Under the pieces are notes generated by a model. That model ran no database searches, was not told where the DNA came from, and saw nothing but the letters and a program-made list of their open reading frames with translations. A DNA stretch of 64,000 nt from G051903925 sp051903925 (lineage in GTDB: Bacteria; Pseudomonadota; Alphaproteobacteria; Zavarziniales; Zavarziniaceae): assembly GCF_051903925.1 (NCBI RefSeq), contig NZ_CP173678.1, positions 3,224,001 through 3,288,000 of the forward strand, given 5' to 3'. Position numbers and translations under genes: made by a program. Position 1 is the stretch's first letter. Every line of letters begins with the position of its first letter. Below, one piece after another: positions 37,890 to 46,076 of this stretch.

Positions 37890-38866
37890 TCGTCCGGCGG
37901 ACCATGGCGGCGACGCAACGCCGCCATGGTCGTGGCGTTGCGGGGCAGGGGTCCCAGTCCCCGCGTCCGTCGCAGCGTGTCCAGCACCCAGCGGCCCGGT
38001 CGGCCGCGCAGCGTGTTGAGCACGCCCAGCGGTGACAGGCCCAGCGCCATCATCGGTCGTCCCAGCAGCCGCAGATAGGCATGGGTCAGGTGCTGCAGCG
38101 GCGTCTGTGGCCGAAGCGGCGCCACATGGTCCAGCACGACCGCGCGAAAGGCGGGAGCCGCGCGCATGCGCTCCCAGAACCAGGCCTGCTCCAGGTCCTG
38201 CGGCTCAACATAGGAGCCCTTGCGCAGGCCGGAGGCACAGATGACGGTGCCGAGGTGCGGCAGCGCGCGCAGGCTGGCCCCGGCGCGGTTGGCCCGCTCC
38301 AGGAAATCGGCGCTGGGGTAGCGCGCGGTGCGTGTCGCGGCGCGCCAGCCGCCCAGCCGCTCCGCCAGGCTGCGGCGCAGCAGCCAGGACGAGGCCAGCG
38401 CGTGCGTCACCGCCGGGTCGAGCCCGCCCGTCGGCGATTCGCCGCCAAGCCACGCGCTCCAGCGGCCGGCCTCCAGCTCGGCCCGGGTGGCGGGACGGAC
38501 CACGGCCGCGGCCCCGAAGACCAGGTCGGCGGCCGTCGCCTCCAGCCAGTCGACGGCGACGGCCAGGAAGTCCGGGAACCACAGGTCGTCGTGATTGAGC
38601 CAGGCGACATAGCGGCTTTGCGTCCGGGCCAGGCCCACATTGTTGGGCCCGCTCTGCTCGCCGTAGTTGATCGCCAGGTCGACGAAGCCGAAGCGCGGCT
38701 CGCCAAACGAATCCACCACGGCGCGGCTGCCCGGTGAGCAGTCGCCCACTACGAGTACCTGCCAGTCGCCCAGGGTCTGGGCCCGGACGCTCTCCAGCGT
38801 CAGGCGCAGCGCGTCGGGCCGGCCAAAGCTGGCAATGATGATCGCGACCAGCGGCGCATCCCGCAT
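37883..38866 (-). CDS. Glycosyltransferase family 2
   Basis: A 327-aa GT-A enzyme: APLVAIIIASFGRPDALRLTLESVRAQT at the start, VVGDCSPGS, NNVGLARTQSRYVAWLNHDDLWFP with the metal-binding DD near 92-93. Two Pro/Arg-rich segments form the C terminus. It lies 7 bp behind a cupin-type epimerase gene, so both probably work on a nucleotide-sugar-derived glycan. The start at 38866 is the ATG directly before the GT2 core. Confidence 0.86.
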   Translation of the reverse strand: MRDAPLVAIIIASFGRPDALRLTLESVRAQTLGDWQVLVVGDCSPGSRAVVDSFGEPRFGFVDLAINYGEQSGPNNVGLARTQSRYVAWLNHDDLWFPDFLAVAVDWLEATAADLVFGAAAVVRPATRAELEAGRWSAWLGGESPTGGLDPAVTHALASSWLLRRSLAERLGGWRAATRTARYPSADFLERANRAGASLRALPHLGTVICASGLRKGSYVEPQDLEQAWFWERMRAAPAFRAVVLDHVAPLRPQTPLQHLTHAYLRLLGRPMMALGLSPLGVLNTLRGRPGRWVLDTLRRTRGLGPLPRNATTMAALRRRHGPPDEG

Positions 38867-38873
38867 CGCGCCC

Positions 38874-39395
38874 TCAGGTGAAGCGGTAGGGGATCTGGTC
38901 GGTGTCGGGCGGCAGGCGGTAATGGTCGGGCGCCTGGTAGGAATAGGCGCGGTCGACCACGTTGACCAGGATCGCCGGGCCGTCGCCGATCGACTGCACG
39001 CCATGCCAGACGCCGGGCGGCACCAGGACCGTCGCCGGCCGCTCCTGGCCCAGGCGCAGCACCGCCACGGCCCCCGCGCTGGGCGAGCCGGAACGCGCGT
39101 CGAACAGGACGAGCTTGATGCGGCCATAGGCGCAGGCCAGGCGGTCGACCGTCTGTGCATGGGCGTGCCAGGCGCTGAGGCCGCCGGGGGCCAGCACCTT
39201 CTGGAAGACCTGGCCCACCGCGTGTCCGTCGTCCCAGTCCTGCCGCCAGACCTCGGTCAGCCAGCCCTGGTCGCCCAGGACGTTGCCGACCGCCCGCACC
39301 GCGACGCCGTCGATCGCCGGCTGGTCCACGACCTGCCAGTCGGGCGTGACCGACTGCGTGTCGCGCACGCCGGTGATCAGCCAGGCATCGGTCAT
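38874..39395 (-). CDS. RmlC-like cupin (dTDP-4-dehydrorhamnose 3,5-epimerase related)
   Basis: A 173-aa protein with cupin strands: GQVFQKVLAPGGLSAWHAHAQTVDRLACAYGRIKLVLFDAR, PATVLVPPGVWHGVQSI, and DRAYSYQAPDHYRLPPDTDQIPY. WHAHAQTVD replaces the usual RGDH-type motif, so it may be an RmlC relative with altered substrate rather than the true epimerase. No rmlABD genes are nearby. Forms an operon with the GT2 gene. Confidence 0.75.
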   Translation of the reverse strand: MTDAWLITGVRDTQSVTPDWQVVDQPAIDGVAVRAVGNVLGDQGWLTEVWRQDWDDGHAVGQVFQKVLAPGGLSAWHAHAQTVDRLACAYGRIKLVLFDARSGSPSAGAVAVLRLGQERPATVLVPPGVWHGVQSIGDGPAILVNVVDRAYSYQAPDHYRLPPDTDQIPYRFT

Positions 39396-39500
39396 GGTTG
39401 GGCTCGCCTTGGGTGGGTCATGCGGCGATCATGACGCGGGCGGAGGATGCTGGCGATGCGGCAGCATCGCCCCGGGCATTGGCACGATGGGAGGGCGGCG

Positions 39501-40166
39501 ATGACAGATGCACCGGCGGGGCGAGCGATGCGGATCGGCCTGATCCATGCCCTGCGCCAGTCGCCGCCGCCGATCGAAGCCGCCTTCGCGCTGGGCTGGC
39601 CGCAGGCGGTGCTGGAGCAGGTGCTGGACACCAGCCTGTCCGAGGACCTGGCGCGGGATGGCGCGCTGGGCCCGGCGATGACCGATCGCTTCCTGGTCCA
39701 TGGCCGGGCGATGGCGGCGCGCGGCGTGGACGCGATCCTGTTCACCTGCTCCGCCTTCGGGCCGTGCATCGACGCGGTGGCGCATGCGCTGCGGCCGCTG
39801 CCGGTGCGCAAGCCGAACGCGGCGATGGTCGCGGAAGCGACGGCGATCGGACGGCGCATCGCCCTGGTCGCCACGTTCGGCCCGACGCTGGACACCATGC
39901 CGGCGGAGTTTCCGCCCGACGTGACGATCGTGCCGATCCTGGCCGAGGGCGCGCTGGCGGCCCTGGCGGCCGGGGACGTCGCCGGGCATGACCGCCTGGC
40001 GGCGCAGGCCGCGGCGCGCGGGGCCGCGGGGTGCGATGTCATTGCCCTGGCGCAGTTCAGCCTGGCCCGGGCCGCACCCGCCGTGGCCGCGGCCACGGGC
40101 CTGCCGGTCCTGACCACCCCCGAGGCGGCGGTGCGGGAGCTGAAGGCGGCGCTGGGGGCCGGCTGA
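39501..40166 (+). CDS. Aspartate/glutamate racemase superfamily protein
   Basis: A 221-aa protein of the racemase/decarboxylase fold. Cys83 in LFTCSAFG is the likely catalytic thiol; the second position that is often Cys reads AQFSLARAAP here, so a true two-Cys racemase is doubtful. It could be a hydantoin racemase-like or arylmalonate-decarboxylase-like protein. An ATG at 39501 with GGGAGGGCG seven bases before it is the best start. Confidence 0.72.
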   Translation: MTDAPAGRAMRIGLIHALRQSPPPIEAAFALGWPQAVLEQVLDTSLSEDLARDGALGPAMTDRFLVHGRAMAARGVDAILFTCSAFGPCIDAVAHALRPLPVRKPNAAMVAEATAIGRRIALVATFGPTLDTMPAEFPPDVTIVPILAEGALAALAAGDVAGHDRLAAQAAARGAAGCDVIALAQFSLARAAPAVAAATGLPVLTTPEAAVRELKAALGAG

Positions 40167-40242
40167 CGGGTGCTGCCGGCTTGCCAGGGACACGCATTCG
40201 CGTCCACCCTGCCTGGGCCCTTCACGTCGCTCCGGAGGCAGC

Positions 40243-40755
40243 ATGTTCGAGGCCGAGGTCCTGCCGGATGCTTTGGACAAGCCCGGTTTCTATCGCGTGC
40301 TGGCGCAGCAGCTGACGGCCCTGCTGGAAGGCGAGCGCGACTGGATCGCCAACGCGGCCAATACCGCGGCGCTGATCTTCACCTCCCTGCCGGACCTGAA
40401 CTGGGCCGGGTTCTATTTCCTGAAGCCTGGGCCTGCGGGCGGGGAGCTGGTCCTGGGGCCGTTCCAGGGCCGGCCGGCCTGCGTGCGCATCGCCCTGGGC
40501 CGCGGCGTGTGCGGCACGGCCGCGGCGACGCGCCAGGCCCAGGTGGTGGCCGACGTGCATGCCTTTCCCGGGCATATCGCCTGCGATCCGGCATCGCGCT
40601 CGGAACTGGTCGTGCCCCTGCTGGGCGGGGGCCGGGTCGTGGGGGTGCTGGACCTGGACAGTCCGGTGCCCGGGCGCTTCGACGCGGAGGATCGCGCCGG
40701 TGTTGCCGAACTGGCGCGCATCTTCCTGGACAGCAGCGAGGCTGTTGCCGCCTGA
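40243..40755 (+). CDS. msrC: Free methionine-(R)-sulfoxide reductase (GAF domain)
   Basis: A 170-aa GAF-fold enzyme of the fRMsr group: NWAGFYFL, LGPFQGRPACVRI with Cys80, GRGVCGTAA with Cys90, HIACDPASRSELVVPL with Cys114. The three Cys match the catalytic/resolving set known for YebR/fRMsr. It repairs free methionine sulfoxide in the cytoplasm. It is separated by 76 bp from the racemase-like gene. Confidence 0.9.
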   Translation: MFEAEVLPDALDKPGFYRVLAQQLTALLEGERDWIANAANTAALIFTSLPDLNWAGFYFLKPGPAGGELVLGPFQGRPACVRIALGRGVCGTAAATRQAQVVADVHAFPGHIACDPASRSELVVPLLGGGRVVGVLDLDSPVPGRFDAEDRAGVAELARIFLDSSEAVAA

Positions 40756-40834
40756 GCGCAGGGCCTTTGGATCAATCACTGCAAGTGGGCGGGCCAAGCC
40801 CTTGTGTCAAGGCGGCGTTCCGCCTGCTGTGCCC

Positions 40835-40883
40835 GCAATGTGACAGATGACCAGAACGGCGGCTGTGGCAGCAATGTGACAGA
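40835..40883 (+). promoter_or_regulatory. Direct repeat GCAATGTGACAGA upstream of an outer-membrane protein gene
   Basis: GCAATGTGACAGA occurs at 40835-40847 and again at 40871-40883, start-to-start 36 bp, 75 bp before the porin ATG. Each contains TGTGA, a CRP/FNR half-site without its partner, so an activator or repressor binding two half-sites is possible; the role is inferred. Confidence 0.4.
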
Positions 40884-40957
40884 CCATGACCCGGCGTTCG
40901 ACTATGGTGCGTCCAGCAATTCGCTGTTTACAACCGTGTTCCAAGGGAGCGATCAAG

Positions 40958-41716
40958 ATGCGTCGTCATCTTCTGTCCGGCGTGACGCTGGCCGCCATGA
41001 TGGTGGCGGGCGGCGCCCATGCGCAGGACGCCGGCAATTGGGCCGGTGCCTATGGCGGCCTCAACATCGGCTATGGCACGACCGCTGATGGCGACGTCGT
41101 CACCACCGGCCAGGTGCCCGTCAACGTGAACAACGTGGCCGGCGGCGCCCGTCCGGGGCTGGTCGAGGTCGACAATGACGGCATCGTGGCCGGCGGCCAG
41201 ATCGGCTACAACTGGCAGTTCGGCGTCCTGGTCCTGGGTGCGGAGGCTGACATCAGCTTTGCCGACATCAGCGACGACATCACCGTCACCACGCGCAACC
41301 TGGCCGGCACCGCCAACCTGAACAACGACTTCGAGTCGAGCCTGGACTACCTGGCGACGTTCCGCGGCCGCGTCGGCTATTCGCTGGGGCAGAGCCTGGT
41401 CTATGTCACTGGCGGCCTGGCGCTGGGCGATGTCGAGAATCGCGCCGACTTCTTCGGTGCGGCTGGCCAGCTGCAGTTCACGGGCGAGGAGAGCGGCACC
41501 GAGGTCGGCTACACCGTCGGCGCCGGCTTCGAGGCGCAGGTCGCCCCGCAGTGGAGCCTGAAGGGTGAGTACCTGTACTATGACCTGGGCAGCGAGACGG
41601 TGAACGTCGCCGTGATCCCGGGCTCGGGCGGTGGTGGCACCGGCTATGACAGCGAGTTCGAGAATGCGGGCCATATCTTCCGCATCGGCGTGAACTATCA
41701 CTTCAACACGTTCTGA
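40958..41716 (+). CDS. Outer-membrane beta-barrel protein (Omp25/porin-like)
   Basis: A 252-aa exported protein: signal peptide ending at Ala22 (AGGAHA-QD), then alternating strands (WAGAYGGLNIGYG, GGQIGYNWQFGVLVLGAEADIS, VGYTVGAGFEAQVAPQWSLKGEYLYYDLG) and a terminal Phe (YHFNTF), the usual BamA recognition end. It matches small 8-strand alphaproteobacterial surface proteins. AAGGGAGC precedes the ATG. A strong terminator follows the gene. Confidence 0.88.
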   Translation: MRRHLLSGVTLAAMMVAGGAHAQDAGNWAGAYGGLNIGYGTTADGDVVTTGQVPVNVNNVAGGARPGLVEVDNDGIVAGGQIGYNWQFGVLVLGAEADISFADISDDITVTTRNLAGTANLNNDFESSLDYLATFRGRVGYSLGQSLVYVTGGLALGDVENRADFFGAAGQLQFTGEESGTEVGYTVGAGFEAQVAPQWSLKGEYLYYDLGSETVNVAVIPGSGGGGTGYDSEFENAGHIFRIGVNYHFNTF

Positions 41717-41755
41717 TCCGGCGCCCCCGTCGCGGGGCACCAGGGATTGACGGAG

Positions 41756-41785
41756 CGGGGCGGCCTGTACGGGCCGCCCCGTTTT
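41756..41785 (+). terminator. Rho-independent terminator after the outer-membrane protein gene
   Basis: Ten-base-pair stem CGGGGCGGCC / GGCCGCCCCG with a 6-base loop, followed by TTTT. It begins 40 bp after the stop at 41716. Confidence 0.88.
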
Positions 41786-41835
41786 CGTATGCGGCGCCTG
41801 CGTGGCCCAGGATCCCGCCGTCAACCGCAACACAC

Positions 41836-41866
41836 CCGCTCGTCCCCGCGACAGCGGGGTGAGCGG
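41836..41866. repeat. Dispersed REP-like palindrome, diverged copy
   Basis: CCGCTCGTCCCCGC and GCGGGGTGAGCGG pair around GACA with small imperfections; the same family as at 15, 19805-19890 and 58665. It lies between the porin terminator and the convergent glycosyltransferase. Confidence 0.6.
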
Positions 41867-41946
41867 TGAACGGGTCATGCGACAGGGCTCGTCCGGGGGA
41901 CGGAGAGAGGTCGGTTCGTTCGGGCCCGACCTGAAGCCGTCAGTCG

Positions 41947-44900
41947 CTATCCCGAGGTGCCGGACTGCCGCCAGGGTCGGGGTGCGCGGGTGGGGAAGGC
42001 CGGGCGGTGGTCGGTGCCCTGCAGGCTGAGATTGGGATTGAAAAAGGGATCGTTGAGCAGCAGGTGCCCCCAGCGCTGCTGCATGTAGGCGACCTCGCCC
42101 TGGAAGCGCGCGATGCGCGACGGGTCGAGGTCCGAGCCGCGCGACGCCGATTCGTGGTGGATCAGCGTCGCCTCAGGCGTCCACAGGCAGGCAAGGCCGG
42201 TCTCCCCGATGCGCAGGCACAGGTCGACATCGTTGAAGGCAACGGCAAGGTTGACCTCGTCCAGTCCACCCACGGCGCGCCAGGCCGCGGCCTTGACCAG
42301 CATGCAGGCGGCGGTGACGGCGGAGACGCGCTGCACCAGCTGCGCCCGCCCGAAATAGCCCGGCGCCTCGGCAGGCAGTCCGGCATGAACATGCGCGGCG
42401 ACGCCCAGCACACCCAGGACGACGCCGGCATGCTGCACCCGCCGGTCGGGATAGAGCAGGCGCGCGCCGACCACGCCCACATCCGGCGCCGCGATCCGCG
42501 CCACCATGGCCTTGAGCCAGCCGCGGTCCAACACCTCGATGTCGTTGTTGACCAGCGCCAGGAGTTCCCCTTGCGCGCGCTCGGCCGCCACGTTGTTGAG
42601 GCGCGAGAAGTTGAAGGGGCCATCGACGCGCAGGACCTGGACCCGGGGCCGGGTCGCCAGCCCGGCGAGCCAGGCGAGGGTCGCCGGCTCCACGCTGCCA
42701 TTGTCGACCACGATCACGTCCAGGGCCGGATAGTCGGTCTGCTCCAGCAGCCCCTCGACGCAGCGCCGCACCAGGTCCAGCCGGTCGCGCGTCGGCACGA
42801 TCGCGGTCACGGTGGGGGTCGCCGAAAGGGGGGCGTGGGCGTGGTGATAGACGCCGGCGGCCGGGCCCACCACGGCGGCGCGCCCGGCGCGGGCATGCGC
42901 CTCGGCCAAGGCACGGCGGGCGGCGTCGGTCGCACGGTCGAGGTGCACGGTCGAGAACGTCCCCGCCCCCTTGAACACCCGCCAGTGATAGAGGATGTGG
43001 GGCAGGTGGCGGATCCGGGCCGGCGTCGTCTGGTCCACCACGCGCAGGGCAAGGTCGTAGTCCTGGCTCCCCTCGAACCCTTCGCGGAAACCGCCGACGC
43101 GACGCACCAGGTCGGTGCGATAGACGCCCAGATGGCTGATGTAGTTCTGGCCCAGCAGAAGATCGGGGTCAAAGTCCGGCTTGAAATAGGGCTCGAAGCG
43201 GCGACCGGCCTCGTCGATCTTGTCCTCGTCCGAATAGATGAGGTCGAGGTCGGGCTGCCCGGCCAGGGCCACCGCCACCATGTAGAGCGCGTGCACCGGC
43301 AGGACGTCGTCATGGTCCATCAGGGCAATGAAGCTGCCCCGCGCCATGGCCAGGGAGGTGTTGCTGGCCGCGGAGATGTGGCCGTTGCGCTCCCGCCACG
43401 CAATCCGGATGCGGGCGTCGGCGGCGGCGTGGGCTTCCAGCACGCGGCGCACGTGCGGCGCGGTCGAGGCATCGTCGGCGATGCACAATTCCCACGCGGG
43501 GTAGAGCTGGGCCCGGACGGAGTGGATGGCCGCGTCCAGGTACGCCTCCGGCGTGTTCCAGACCGGCATGACGATCGAGATCAGCGGCTGCGGCAGGTGC
43601 TCCAGGTGGGTGCGGATCGCGGCCAGGTCGGCCTCCCCCAGGGCATCCTCTGTCGCGACCCACAGGTCGTAGTCGCTGCTGGCCCGGGTCAGGCGGTCGA
43701 TCACCATGCGGCGCGTCGCGGCGGGCCCGGACCGGACCAGGTGCGCCAGAAGCGGCCGCACCGCGCGGCGATGACGATAGCCCAGGCGCAAGGCGGCCTC
43801 GATCGTGCCGACCGTGCGCCCGGCGACATGGTTGACATCGCCCAGCGTGCCCGACACCGCGGTGATCGCGATGCGCTGGGCGCGGTCGGGAAGGCGGACC
43901 ATCTGGCCGGCGCCGGCACTGCCCAGGCTGATTTCCAGGCGGCCGGCGGGGCCGTCGACCAGCAGGTGCAGCGCGACCGGGGCGGACCAGGGGCGCGTGA
44001 CCAGGTCCAGGTTGACCCAGCCCTGCGGCATGGTCCCGTCCTCTGGCACCAGGTCGCCCAGGGCGCCGCGGGGCGCCAGGCGCAGCCGGAAGGGCTGCGC
44101 CCGGACCAGCCGCGCCCAGGCCGGCTCCGGCTCCGCCGGGACGGGCGGCGGGGGCGGCGGCGGGTCGGGCAGGGTGGCGACGGGCGCGGGCGGATCCGGC
44201 GGTTGTGGCGCAGGCACCTGGGGCGGCGGCGGTGCCGCGCGGATCTCGGCCAGCTGCCGGGCCAGGTCAAGGAGCGAGACCTGCAGTTCCACCGTGCGCC
44301 CGCGTGCGGCGAAGAACGCCCGCACCTCTGCCGCGTCGCTGCCCGACAGGCCGGTCAGCCAGCGCATCGCGGCGCCCTGGTCCGGGCCCACGGCCAGGAT
44401 CCCCAGGCCATGGGCATGGTGGAAGGCGAAATGGGGATGGCGTTGCGCCGCCTCCTCGAACAGGCGCCAGACGCCGAAGCCGCGCTCGCGCACGTTGATG
44501 TCGTGCAGCAGGACGACGCCCCGGCGGCTCAGCTTGGGCAGCCAGGCCGCCAGGTCGTGGGCGACCGCATCATAGGCGTGGAAGCCGTCAATGTGCAGCA
44601 GGTCGATGCTGCCGTCGGCGAATTGCGCCAGCGATTCGTCGAAGCTCTGCCGCACCAGGCGGGAAAAGCCGCCATAGCGGGCGCCATGCCACAGCGACAG
44701 GTCGGCCAGCACCTCCGCCCCATAGGACTCGGAATGGGCATCGCCGGCCCAGGTGTCGATGCCATAGCAGGCGGCATCCAGCTTCAGCCAGTCGACCGCC
44801 TGGCAGAAGCCGCAATAGGACACGCCGCTGTGCACGCCCAGTTCCACGATTGTGCGCGGACGGATCGCGTCGACCAGCCAGAAGGCGACCGGCAGGAGGG

Positions 44901-44973
44901 CGTTCCAGGCCGAGGCCAGCGACACGCGCTCCGGCTGCTCGAACAGGATGGGGCGGAGCAGGTGGGGATTCAT
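41947..44973 (-). CDS. Multidomain methyltransferase plus two GT2 glycosyltransferase domains
   Basis: A 1008-aa fusion. Residues 1-230: class I methyltransferase (IVELGVHSGVSYCGF, LLHIDGFHAYDAVAHDL, VVLLHDINV). About 265-335: Pro-rich linker. About 460-680: first GT2 (ISIVMPVWNTPEAYLDA, LMDHDDVLPVHA, YSDEDKID). About 718-960: second GT2 (TAIVPTRDRLDLVRRC, ALVNNDIEVLD, HHESASRG). Such proteins assemble O-antigen or capsule chains with methylated ends. ATG 44973 is the start; a frame extension to 45153 is unsupported. No adjacent partner genes, so it acts alone in this locus. Confidence 0.86.
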   Translation of the reverse strand: MNPHLLRPILFEQPERVSLASAWNALLPVAFWLVDAIRPRTIVELGVHSGVSYCGFCQAVDWLKLDAACYGIDTWAGDAHSESYGAEVLADLSLWHGARYGGFSRLVRQSFDESLAQFADGSIDLLHIDGFHAYDAVAHDLAAWLPKLSRRGVVLLHDINVRERGFGVWRLFEEAAQRHPHFAFHHAHGLGILAVGPDQGAAMRWLTGLSGSDAAEVRAFFAARGRTVELQVSLLDLARQLAEIRAAPPPPQVPAPQPPDPPAPVATLPDPPPPPPPVPAEPEPAWARLVRAQPFRLRLAPRGALGDLVPEDGTMPQGWVNLDLVTRPWSAPVALHLLVDGPAGRLEISLGSAGAGQMVRLPDRAQRIAITAVSGTLGDVNHVAGRTVGTIEAALRLGYRHRRAVRPLLAHLVRSGPAATRRMVIDRLTRASSDYDLWVATEDALGEADLAAIRTHLEHLPQPLISIVMPVWNTPEAYLDAAIHSVRAQLYPAWELCIADDASTAPHVRRVLEAHAAADARIRIAWRERNGHISAASNTSLAMARGSFIALMDHDDVLPVHALYMVAVALAGQPDLDLIYSDEDKIDEAGRRFEPYFKPDFDPDLLLGQNYISHLGVYRTDLVRRVGGFREGFEGSQDYDLALRVVDQTTPARIRHLPHILYHWRVFKGAGTFSTVHLDRATDAARRALAEAHARAGRAAVVGPAAGVYHHAHAPLSATPTVTAIVPTRDRLDLVRRCVEGLLEQTDYPALDVIVVDNGSVEPATLAWLAGLATRPRVQVLRVDGPFNFSRLNNVAAERAQGELLALVNNDIEVLDRGWLKAMVARIAAPDVGVVGARLLYPDRRVQHAGVVLGVLGVAAHVHAGLPAEAPGYFGRAQLVQRVSAVTAACMLVKAAAWRAVGGLDEVNLAVAFNDVDLCLRIGETGLACLWTPEATLIHHESASRGSDLDPSRIARFQGEVAYMQQRWGHLLLNDPFFNPNLSLQGTDHRPAFPTRAPRPWRQSGTSG

Positions 44974-45183
44974 GGCACGTGCTGGACCGGGAGGGGGCAC
45001 CGTGTCAGCGGCCAGGGGGCCTGTCAACGCGGGCGGACCGGCGCGCAATCGCGCCCGCCACGACGCCACGCCATCGCGCCCTGGCGCCACGCAACGCATT
45101 GACCCAAAGACCCCTTTGCCGTCATGGTCTGCGCGAACGCCGTCGTCCGGCACGACCCGACCGCATCAGAGGCCGCCGCCCGC

Positions 45184-45477
45184 ATGCTTGCCCGCATCTT
45201 CCGCCCCGCCAAGAACGCCATGCAGTCCGGTCGGCGCAATACCAGGCGCTGGCTGCTGGAGTTCGAGCCGGCCAGCGCCCGCTTCGCGGATCCGCTGATG
45301 GGCTGGACCGGGTCGACCGACCAGAATGGCCAGCTGCGCCTGAGCTTCGCCACGCGCGAGGAGGCGGTCGCCTATGCCGAGAAGCACCAGATCCCGTTCG
45401 AGGTGCTGGAGCCGCACGCCCCGTCCCTCCAGATCAAGCCCTATGCCGAGAATTTCCGCTACGACAAGGTACGCTGA
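45184..45477 (+). CDS. NADH:ubiquinone oxidoreductase NDUFS4-type accessory subunit (ETC complex I)
   Basis: A 97-aa soluble protein of the family annotated ETC complex I subunit: MLARIFRPAKNAMQSGRRNTRRWLLEFEPASARFADPLMGWTGSTD, then FATREEAVAYAEKHQIPFEVLEPHA, and a PYAENFRYDKVR ending typical of the 18-kDa subunit. Alphaproteobacteria and mitochondria share this subunit. An upstream ATG at 45124 would add a non-conserved N-terminal piece. No nuo genes are in view. Confidence 0.88.
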   Translation: MLARIFRPAKNAMQSGRRNTRRWLLEFEPASARFADPLMGWTGSTDQNGQLRLSFATREEAVAYAEKHQIPFEVLEPHAPSLQIKPYAENFRYDKVR

Positions 45478-45559
45478 CGCCGTCTGACCGCGCCGCGGCG
45501 GATGGAGATTTGCCCGGCTGCGCAGGCCAGCGGTTTGGGCTACACCTTGCGCGGCATGC

Positions 45560-45636
<77 letters not shown>

Positions 45637-45670
45637 GCCGTGTCGTGGCGCTGTCACAGGAGGGCCGGGC

Positions 45671-46015
45671 ATGAAGCTGTGGAGCGGGTTTGCCGTCCTG
45701 GGCCTGGTGCTGGTCCTGGCCATCGTTCTGCTGCGCCATGACCTGCGCGGCTGGACCCCGGCCGACCTGACCGACCCGGCCAGCGTCGTCCTGCCCAGCC
45801 GCGAGGGTGCCCCTGCCTTTGCGCTGGGTGAATGCCTGCCGGGCACGATCGACCCCTATGACCTGCCGATGGCGGGGGAGGAGACGGGCAGCGCCACGAT
45901 GACGGTGCTGACCTGCCGCGGCCGCAGCAGCGCCGCGATGATCGTCATCGGCTATGTCGTCGCGGCGGCCGGCGTGCTGCTGATCCTGGCTGCCCGCGCC
46001 CGCCGGACGTCCTGA
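45671..46015 (+). CDS. Hypothetical protein with two membrane segments
   Basis: A 114-aa product with hydrophobic helices at about 5-21 (FAVLGLVLVLAIVLL) and 88-107 (AAMIVIGYVVAAAGVLLILAA), a loop with two Cys (about 54 and 81) between them and a basic C terminus. The loop probably faces the periplasm. No family recognized. It begins 35 bp after tRNA-Arg and ends before the terminator of the DUF4384 gene. Confidence 0.65.
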   Translation: MKLWSGFAVLGLVLVLAIVLLRHDLRGWTPADLTDPASVVLPSREGAPAFALGECLPGTIDPYDLPMAGEETGSATMTVLTCRGRSSAAMIVIGYVVAAAGVLLILAARARRTS

Positions 46016-46029
46016 GGGACCATCAACGC

Positions 46030-46054
46030 AAAAGGGCCGGGGGTGACCCGGCCC
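46030..46054 (-). terminator. Rho-independent terminator of the DUF4384 gene
   Basis: Read on the minus strand: GGGCCGGG, loop TCACC, CCCGGCCC, then TTTT (46030-46033). It lies 23 bp after the stop of the minus-strand gene. The plus strand lacks a T-run. Confidence 0.8.
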
Positions 46055-46076
46055 ATCGCGCGCGTGTCGATGATGC

